Part shown: positions 22,265 through 26,754 of the stretch, piece after piece | How the letters are laid out: the number at the start of each line of letters is the position of its first letter | Numbering within the stretch: position 1 is the stretch's first letter | Source of the DNA: Ruminococcaceae bacterium UBA6364 | GTDB lineage: Bacteria > Bacillota > Clostridia > Oscillospirales > Acutalibacteraceae | Assembly: GCA_002440045.1 (NCBI GenBank) | Contig: DJRI01000054.1 | Location: 1 to 26,754, forward strand | Length of the DNA: 26,754 nt | Direction: 5' to 3' | Program-made: the position numbers and the translations under genes | The notes under the pieces: generated by a model | Seen by the model: the letters and a program-made list of their open reading frames with translations, nothing else | What the model was told of the DNA's origin: nothing | The model's database searches: none

Positions 22265-23900
22265 GCGCGCTCACCCCGCCCGATATGCGGCTTATGATTT
22301 CGTCTTTGCCCTCAAAATCCATCATACTAAGCGCCGCAAGAGCCTGCGTTTTAAGCTCGGGATTGAACATTCCCGCATTGTAAAGCTGCAAGGCAAGCTC
22401 ATTCTGACTGATTTTTGAAAACGGGCTTGATTTTTCGCTTGACACCTTAATATCAAAAATCGGCACGCGGCTCGCTATTTCAACGCCGAAAAGCCCGCTT
22501 TGCTTTTTTGGCGTTATACTCGCGTTGTCATAAGAAATAAATTCCTCGCTGCCGTTCGGGGCAATCACCCTGAAAAAGCGCGGTTCTTCATAAAACTGCC
22601 TTATAAGCTCTATCGCAAGCATATTAAGCTCCGAAAACGCCCGATAGCCGCCCTTTACCATATCGCGCGTGAGCTTGCTGCCCGCCTCCTGCAGTGCCGC
22701 GATTGCAGACGCCGCCGTAACGCCGCTTGAAACGCCGCCCTGTGAAAAATCGCGGTTTCCGCTTGTCTCTTTTAACTCGTCTATTTTATTGTTGAGTATT
22801 CCGAGGCAGATTTCGGGCATTGACGAAAGCCTTATTTCTCTTATGCTGTCCTCGCCGAGATTTGAGCCGTTAACGTGAACAAAGCTGTTATTCCAGTCCG
22901 AAAACTCCTCTTCGTTTACCGCGCCCGCCGAATTTATGAAAAATCGCGGCACGGCGCAAAGCGAAGCCGAGCGGACAATGGAATTGCCGAGAATGTCTAT
23001 CTGCTTTTGGGCGTCCTTCATAATATCTATGTACCCAAAGCCGCACGGCGTGCCCTCTTCAACAAAAAGGGTGTCAAACACAAACGGGTATTCGCCGTGG
23101 CTGTAAAAACCGCTGTCTTTATAAATCGGGTCGTTTTCGGAAGCATAAAGCACCTCGCCGTTACAGAATTTGCAGTAATGAAGCAGTGTTCTGCCGTTTT
23201 TTAACACCTTATAGTACCAATCCACAACCGCGCTTTTATCCGAAGTATCAACGCTGTCGTCATAAATAAAATGCGAAACCTCTATTCCCGACTGCCCCGT
23301 TTTGCCCCTCAAAGACGGGTATTTTAAAGAAAGACTTTCGTTGTCTTCAAGCTTTATGTGAAACACGTTTTTGCTGTCCTGAATATTTTTTATTCCCGGC
23401 TCCCAAAACAGTTCGAGAATATTTACTTCCGAAAGCTCTATATCACCGAGTCCGTTGTTTTTTTGCGGATTCCAAAATATTCCGTAAACGGCCGTGCCCG
23501 CTTTAAGCTTATACCACCACGCGTCGCTGTAAAGCTTTTCAAACCTGTTGCGTTCAAATATCACAGGCAAAATCTGCGATAAGACCGATGCGGCTCGCCT
23601 GTCGCTTTCTTCGCGCGGCAAACAGCTCACCGCAGGGTAATTATCCATAGCGTCGGCGTGCTTGTTCGCTATCGAGTTAAAAAGCCACGCCGAAGCTGTT
23701 TGCGAACCGTCGTTTTTGCCGCGAAGCTGTTCCCAATGGCGAAGCTTAAACCACTGCTCGTTGTCGATAATTCTTCTTTCAAGATTGCGCTTTCCCTCCC
23801 TGTATTTTTCAAGAAGGCGCACAGCCCTTGCAATTTCTTCGTCGCCTATCGCGGCGTTTCCTTCTTTTTTATTTTCTTTCAATTTGCCGTTTTCTTTCAA
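22257..23900 (-). CDS. Phage portal protein (P22-like)
   Basis: A 547-residue protein. The N-terminal RRIIDNEQWFKLRHWEQLRG, then NSIANKHADAMDNYP, WWYKLKAGTAVYGIFWNP, and GYIDIMKDAQKQIDILGNSI are typical of podovirus P22-type portals. A helix with VSSGVTAASAIAALQEAGSK fits the crown-to-clip region. Twelve copies form the ring through which DNA is packaged and ejected. The start is TTG, with GAGG 7 nt upstream. The gene follows the terminase by 12 nt. Confidence 0.9.
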   Translation of the reverse strand: MKENGKLKENKKEGNAAIGDEEIARAVRLLEKYREGKRNLERRIIDNEQWFKLRHWEQLRGKNDGSQTASAWLFNSIANKHADAMDNYPAVSCLPREESDRRAASVLSQILPVIFERNRFEKLYSDAWWYKLKAGTAVYGIFWNPQKNNGLGDIELSEVNILELFWEPGIKNIQDSKNVFHIKLEDNESLSLKYPSLRGKTGQSGIEVSHFIYDDSVDTSDKSAVVDWYYKVLKNGRTLLHYCKFCNGEVLYASENDPIYKDSGFYSHGEYPFVFDTLFVEEGTPCGFGYIDIMKDAQKQIDILGNSIVRSASLCAVPRFFINSAGAVNEEEFSDWNNSFVHVNGSNLGEDSIREIRLSSMPEICLGILNNKIDELKETSGNRDFSQGGVSSGVTAASAIAALQEAGSKLTRDMVKGGYRAFSELNMLAIELIRQFYEEPRFFRVIAPNGSEEFISYDNASITPKKQSGLFGVEIASRVPIFDIKVSSEKSSPFSKISQNELALQLYNAGMFNPELKTQALAALSMMDFEGKDEIISRISGGVSALA

Positions 23901-23912
23901 ATTAACACCTCA

Positions 23913-25295
23913 CTAAAATGAATATTGTCTGTATCTTTTTTGCGTTCCAAGCTCCAGCGGGTCGTCGCCTGCATCTTTTAAGCTTTGCGAAAGCACGGGC
24001 TTAATAGGCCTTGCCATACACATATATCTCACTTCGTCCGCTATGTGGTCCTCGCCGTCGGTGTCAAGGTCCTCTGGGTTTGTGTTGCTGAATCTAAGCT
24101 CCGGGAACGTTCTTATAAAGCCCTTGCAGATATTAAACACATAAAGCATCGGAAAGCCCTGTTCGTCAAACGAAAGACGGTAATGCACCTGCATCCACCC
24201 GGGGATTCGCTTGTTGTCGCCCTTGCTGAAATACACGCCGTGGCGCGCCGCCGACTCTATTATCGCTTCGCCTCTTGACGCGTCCCAAATAGACGGGTCG
24301 GCAACGCCGATTATATTTTTCCCGCGAAGCCACCTGTGCTCGCGCTCGGTCCTCGCAATCTCCGAAAATATCTTGTCGGGCGGCCATTTTACGCCCTCGT
24401 TCGGCGTTTTTGTGCAGCCGTAAAGCTCAAGTATTCTGTAAAGCCTGCCGTCATAATCGACCGCCCACCACGCGCACGAAAACGGCTTTGCATAGCCGAA
24501 GTCGAAAGAGCGGTATATGTTCCAGTCCGCAGGAATTTCAAACGGCTCTATAACGTGCGTGTTTTTGCCGTCGCGGTAGTGCTCTTTAATATCTCTGAAC
24601 TCTTCAAAAAACTGACCGTCGAAAATATCCCAATTGCCGAACCTGTGCGCCTGACGAAGCTTTTCGGGAAGCGCGTCGAGCACCTTTACATATTCGGGAT
24701 TGTTTTTCATAAGAATGCTGTTGTCGTCAACCGTTGCGGGAATATATTCGTAATCGTCGGGGTCCTCGCCCGATTCATAGCGGCCTTTCACAAATATGCG
24801 CTTGAACCAGTTGTGACCCACGCCGCCCGGGTTTCCCGTAAAATACATTCGCGGCTTAAAATCGGTTCGCGTTGTTCTGTTGCACGTCATCAAAAACTGA
24901 ATCTGCATCCATGTAAAGTGCGTGCATTCCTCAACGCCTATAACGTCGTATTCCTGCCCCTGATACTGATAAATGTCGTTTTCGCTGTCGCAATAGCCGA
25001 GCCTTATTCTTGAACCGTTCGGAAAAATAAACGCGCGCTCGTCCTTTTTGTATTTGGCGATTCCGTTTAACTGTGAAAGCATAGGCAAAAGATGATTTTC
25101 GCGAAGCTCGGGCAACGTTTTTCTTAAAAGCAAAAGCTTTAACCCGGGGTAAGAAAATGCCATTAATATAAACTTTGTTCTTAAAGCCCAGCTTTTTCCG
25201 CCGCCGCGCGCACCGCCGTAACCGACAAACCGCTTGCGGCTTTCAAAAAACAGCTTTTGCTTCGGGTTTGGGCGCGACAGCTCAAGCTCTTTCAT
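23913..25295 (-). CDS. Phage terminase large subunit
   Basis: A 460-residue packaging motor. Walker A is GGARGGGKS (27-35), Walker B is VIGVEE (118-123), the coupling motif is FTGNPGG (152-158), and the nuclease acidic residues are D265 (RSFDFGYAKP), D333 (VADPSIWD) and the Asp of DHIADEVRY. These are the ATPase and RNase H-like nuclease domains. I chose the ATG at 25295, which overlaps the stop of the upstream gene (ATGA), over one 9 nt earlier that is too close to the GGAGG. Confidence 0.95.
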   Translation of the reverse strand: MKELELSRPNPKQKLFFESRKRFVGYGGARGGGKSWALRTKFILMAFSYPGLKLLLLRKTLPELRENHLLPMLSQLNGIAKYKKDERAFIFPNGSRIRLGYCDSENDIYQYQGQEYDVIGVEECTHFTWMQIQFLMTCNRTTRTDFKPRMYFTGNPGGVGHNWFKRIFVKGRYESGEDPDDYEYIPATVDDNSILMKNNPEYVKVLDALPEKLRQAHRFGNWDIFDGQFFEEFRDIKEHYRDGKNTHVIEPFEIPADWNIYRSFDFGYAKPFSCAWWAVDYDGRLYRILELYGCTKTPNEGVKWPPDKIFSEIARTEREHRWLRGKNIIGVADPSIWDASRGEAIIESAARHGVYFSKGDNKRIPGWMQVHYRLSFDEQGFPMLYVFNICKGFIRTFPELRFSNTNPEDLDTDGEDHIADEVRYMCMARPIKPVLSQSLKDAGDDPLELGTQKRYRQYSF

Positions 25296-25555
25296 TTGCC
25301 CCATTCCTCCGCTTCTTTTTCAATGCGTATAACAACTGCGTCGTCACACGGCTTTTCGTCCTCGTATTCGCAAAGCATTTCAAAAAGCTCTTTAAGCGCG
25401 CCTACGCTGTCCTTTAAAAACTTTGCGTCAACCTCGGGCGCGCCCTTGTCCTTAAAATTTCTGCGTGCTGTTTTTGCAATGTCGTCTACAAGCGCGCTCA
25501 TATTTTTAGCCGCCGACGACACTTTTTTATAGCGCTCGCCGCCGTCACCCGTCAT
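25292..25555 (-). CDS. Small phage protein, possible terminase small subunit
   Basis: An 87-residue helical, acidic protein. Helices around SSAAKNMSALVDDIAKTARR and FLKDSVGALKELFEMLCEYE could form the oligomerising core of a small terminase, and the gene sits directly before TerL with 4-nt overlaps at both ends. No HTH was recognised, so the identity rests mainly on position. Confidence 0.5.
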   Translation of the reverse strand: MTGDGGERYKKVSSAAKNMSALVDDIAKTARRNFKDKGAPEVDAKFLKDSVGALKELFEMLCEYEDEKPCDDAVVIRIEKEAEEWGK

Positions 25556-25779
25556 ATGCGGACGTTCCTTTCATAAAGAACAGCCACCGCCCTGTGATGC
25601 GGACAGTTTCTGCCGCCGAAGCACGAGCAAACCGTTTCTTCATAGCGCGTTTTTTCGGCGTTTGAACAAAATCTGTGCACGCACTCGGTATTTTTGAGCA
25701 CGCCCTCGCACCTTATAAAATACTCGCCCTCCTTAATATAAAAAGGACATTCAATCTTCCCCTCAATAAGCTTTGACAT
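25552..25779 (-). CDS. Cys-rich small phage protein, probable zinc binder
   Basis: A 75-residue protein with seven Cys and several His (ECPFYIKEGEYFIRCEG, CVHRFC, CSC, NCPHH). This spacing recurs in small proteins found early in operons of Clostridial phages and mobile elements; the function is unknown and may be nucleic-acid binding. The ATG at 25779 has GGAGG 10 nt upstream; the longer frame to 25851 lacks one. It is the first gene behind the repressor-controlled minus-strand promoter. Confidence 0.65.
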   Translation of the reverse strand: MSKLIEGKIECPFYIKEGEYFIRCEGVLKNTECVHRFCSNAEKTRYEETVCSCFGGRNCPHHRAVAVLYERNVRI

Positions 25780-25842
25780 TAATTTTTTACCTCCGATTTT
25801 CAGAAAATTTTTGCGGCTTTTTGCAAAGTCCCATTTTCGGTA

Positions 25843-25871
25843 TTGACACATAACAAAAAATGTTATATATT
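25843..25871 (+). promoter_or_regulatory. Plus-strand promoter toward the repressor gene
   Basis: TTGACA (25843-25848), a 17-nt spacer and TATATT (25866-25871). The predicted start near 25878 gives a leader of about 133 nt to the GTG at 26011. The spacer contains an inverted repeat. Confidence 0.65.
25850..25866. promoter_or_regulatory. Inverted repeat in the plus-promoter spacer
   Basis: ATAACA, five A, TGTTAT: a perfect 6-bp inverted repeat centred in the -35/-10 spacer. It differs from the two GTAC operators, so a different regulator might bind here. Confidence 0.45.
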
Positions 25872-25884
25872 TATCCCGTAATTT

Positions 25885-25900
25885 GTACGGCGTTCCGTAC
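25885..25900. promoter_or_regulatory. Candidate repressor operator O1
   Basis: GTACGGCGTTCCGTAC, a perfect 6-bp inverted repeat with a 4-nt centre. It lies between the predicted starts of the two facing promoters, so a protein bound here would block both transcripts. Confidence 0.75.
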
Positions 25901-25910
25901 TCACACCTGC

Positions 25911-25939
25911 ATTATAGTACGGCGTTCAGTACTTTTCAA
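25911..25939 (-). promoter_or_regulatory. Minus-strand promoter of the phage structural operon
   Basis: On the minus strand TTGAAA (25939-25934), a 17-nt spacer and TATAAT (25916-25911). The predicted start is near 25904. Its spacer is filled by operator O2. It drives the Cys-rich gene and, without visible early genes in between, terminase and the head genes. Confidence 0.7.
25917..25932. promoter_or_regulatory. Candidate repressor operator O2
   Basis: GTACGGCGTTCAGTAC, differing from O1 at one position, 32 bp away (three helical turns), inside the -35/-10 spacer of the minus-strand promoter. Confidence 0.75.
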
Positions 25940-25948
25940 CCCATTTCA

Positions 25949-25960
25949 GAACATTTGTTC
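25949..25960. promoter_or_regulatory. LexA (SOS) box in the phage control region
   Basis: GAACATTTGTTC, identical to both dinB boxes. It is centred about 50 bp upstream of the minus promoter's start and lies in the leader of the plus transcript. Confidence 0.85.
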
Positions 25961-26010
25961 GCAAAAATCAAACTTTGTGAAACCTGCACAAACACACGGG
26001 GGTCTTAATT

Positions 26011-26343
26011 GTGACTGTTTATGAAAAAATTGACGCACTCTGCCGCGAAAAGGGCATAAAGCCCGCCCAGCTTGCAAAAGAAGCGGGCGTGCCCAAAAGC
26101 ACGCTCAACGAAATAAAGCAGGGCAGAACAAAAGCGCCCTCCACTCAGACGCTTTCTAAAATTGCGGCTTATTTCGGCGTTTCGCTCGGATATTTCGACT
26201 CAAACGATGAGGTTGAAAACGTGCGCGACGAGCTTTTTGAAAAAAGAAAACTTCTTTTTGATATGTCAAAAAGAGCAACGCCCGAACAGCTTGACACATT
26301 TCTTGTTATGTTCAAGGCGCTTATAGACGACAAAAACGAGTGA
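26011..26343 (+). CDS. Phage Cro/CI-type repressor (HTH_3), short form
   Basis: A 110-residue protein. The helix-turn-helix is at about 17-38 (PAQLAKEAGVPKSTLNEIKQG), and the domain ends at FGVSLGYF. The C-terminal 45 residues are helical, probably for dimerisation. There is no S24 (LexA-like) peptidase domain, so RecA-stimulated self-cleavage, as in lambda CI, is not expected. It is divergent from the structural operon and presumably binds O1 and O2. The start is GTG, with GGGGG 8 nt upstream. Confidence 0.88.
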   Translation: MTVYEKIDALCREKGIKPAQLAKEAGVPKSTLNEIKQGRTKAPSTQTLSKIAAYFGVSLGYFDSNDEVENVRDELFEKRKLLFDMSKRATPEQLDTFLVMFKALIDDKNE

Positions 26344-26365
26344 AATTTTAAAGAGGGGGAAAAAT

Positions 26366-26587
26366 ATGAATTCCATTTTTGTAAGAGCCGTAAAAATGCC
26401 GATAACTTTAAGGGCATTTACACTGCCCGACGCGGACGGGAATTTTAACATTTATATCAACGAGGCGCTTTCTGACGAAGCAAAGAAAAAAAGCCTTGAG
26501 CACGAAAAACGTCACATAAAAAGAAACGATTTTTCGTACTCAGGCTCTGCGGGATTTGTCGAAGCGATTATTGAAAGCGATAAATAG
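26366..26587 (+). CDS. Miniature ImmA/IrrE-like protein with an HExxH motif
   Basis: A 73-residue protein. Residues 46-50 are HEKRH, a HExxH zinc-peptidase motif in the context KSLEHEKRHIKRNDF, like that of phage-linked ImmA-type proteins beside repressors. At less than half the usual length of ImmA it may be a reduced form. It follows the repressor by 22 nt on the same strand, with GGGGG before the ATG. In ICEBs1, ImmA cleaves the repressor ImmR on induction; a like role here is inference. Confidence 0.65.
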   Translation: MNSIFVRAVKMPITLRAFTLPDADGNFNIYINEALSDEAKKKSLEHEKRHIKRNDFSYSGSAGFVEAIIESDK

Positions 26588-26622
26588 AATCGAAACAAAA
26601 CAGCTCTATACCAAAATAAGAA

Positions 26623-26664
26623 GCGGCTGTAAAAAACGCTTTTTACAGTCGCACGCAATTTTAT
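26623..26664 (+). terminator. Terminator-like hairpin after the repressor cassette
   Basis: A 13-bp stem with one G-U pair (26623-26635 with 26640-26652), a 4-nt loop, then a short T-rich stretch a few bases later (26659-26664). It probably ends the repressor / ImmA-like transcript. Confidence 0.6.
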
Positions 26665-26709
26665 TCGGAAAAGAGGCTTGGAAAAAAGTTCAGAATGAAT
26701 TAATCGAAT

Positions 26710-26735
26710 GCTGAACGCCGTTTTCGGCGTTCAGC
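26710..26735. repeat. Perfect 11-bp inverted repeat near the right edge
   Basis: An 11-bp perfect stem (26710-26720 with 26725-26735) with a TTTT loop and no T-run behind it. The right arm, CGGCGTTCAGCAC, matches 12 of 13 bases of operator O2. It may be another repressor site, a terminator of the opposite kind or the edge of the element. Confidence 0.5.
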
Positions 26736-26754
26736 ACTTGCCCGACGGCGTACA

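Noticed and set aside
24336..25013. A 225-codon plus-strand frame opposite the terminase
   Set aside because: Antisense shadow; the terminase has clear catalytic motifs.
1..26754. CRISPR arrays, tRNA and rRNA genes, insertion sequences
   Set aside because: No regularly spaced repeats, no clover-leaf or rRNA motifs, and no transposase were seen.

Overview
The window looks like the chromosome of an anaerobic, endospore-forming member of the Clostridia. The evidence is spoVAC and spoVAD, a YlmC/YmxH-type sporulation protein, a NuoE/HydC-type subunit, a Firmicutes-type LexA box (GAAC-N4-GTTC) and strong GGAGG ribosome binding sites. The species cannot be named from the sequence.

Layout. (1) 1-545, minus strand: start of a NuoE/NuoF-type (or HydC/HydB-type) operon behind a near-consensus promoter. 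(2) 707-1357: HAD hydrolase with a terminator. (3) 1468-3135: spoVAC, spoVAD and a 54-codon small membrane ORF that appears to start at ACG; a spoVAE gene is not seen. (4) 3136-6225: an AT-richer stretch with a UvrD-like helicase carrying a nuclease-like insertion and a zinc ribbon. (5) 6373-7852, minus: dinB (Pol IV) and ylmC behind a promoter with two LexA boxes. (6) 7949-12264: an M14 carboxypeptidase, divergent from a large membrane protein and a DUF3048 lipoprotein. (7) 12362 to about 26590: a compact phage element. On the minus strand, in order of transcription, it has a Cys-rich protein, a putative small terminase, TerL, P22-like portal, a small protein, scaffold, N4-gp56-type capsid, accessory protein, head-tail adaptor, a large nozzle-like protein, coiled-coil fibre, DUF859 protein, a DPLY-type virion protein, an XhlA-like protein, phi-LC3-type holin and an amidase endolysin. 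On the plus strand it has a Cro/CI repressor and a miniature ImmA-like protein.

The phage element has no tape-measure, tail-tube or baseplate gene, so the particle is probably short-tailed (podovirus-like). No replication genes lie between the repressor and the terminase, and no integrase lies inside the window. The switch region has two face-to-face promoters (plus: TTGACA-17-TATATT; minus: TTGAAA-17-TATAAT) with inverted-repeat operators in their spacers. It also has a LexA box identical to the two at dinB, which links the element to the SOS response.

The most unusual observation concerns start codons. Three genes (the small ORF after spoVAD, the DUF859 protein and the DPLY-type protein) have no ATG, GTG or TTG at a suitable place. 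Each has ACG exactly 7 nt after a strong GAGG core, the same spacing seen at several GTG and TTG starts here. Two of the three would then begin M-A-T-K. This suggests that ACG is used as a start codon in this organism.
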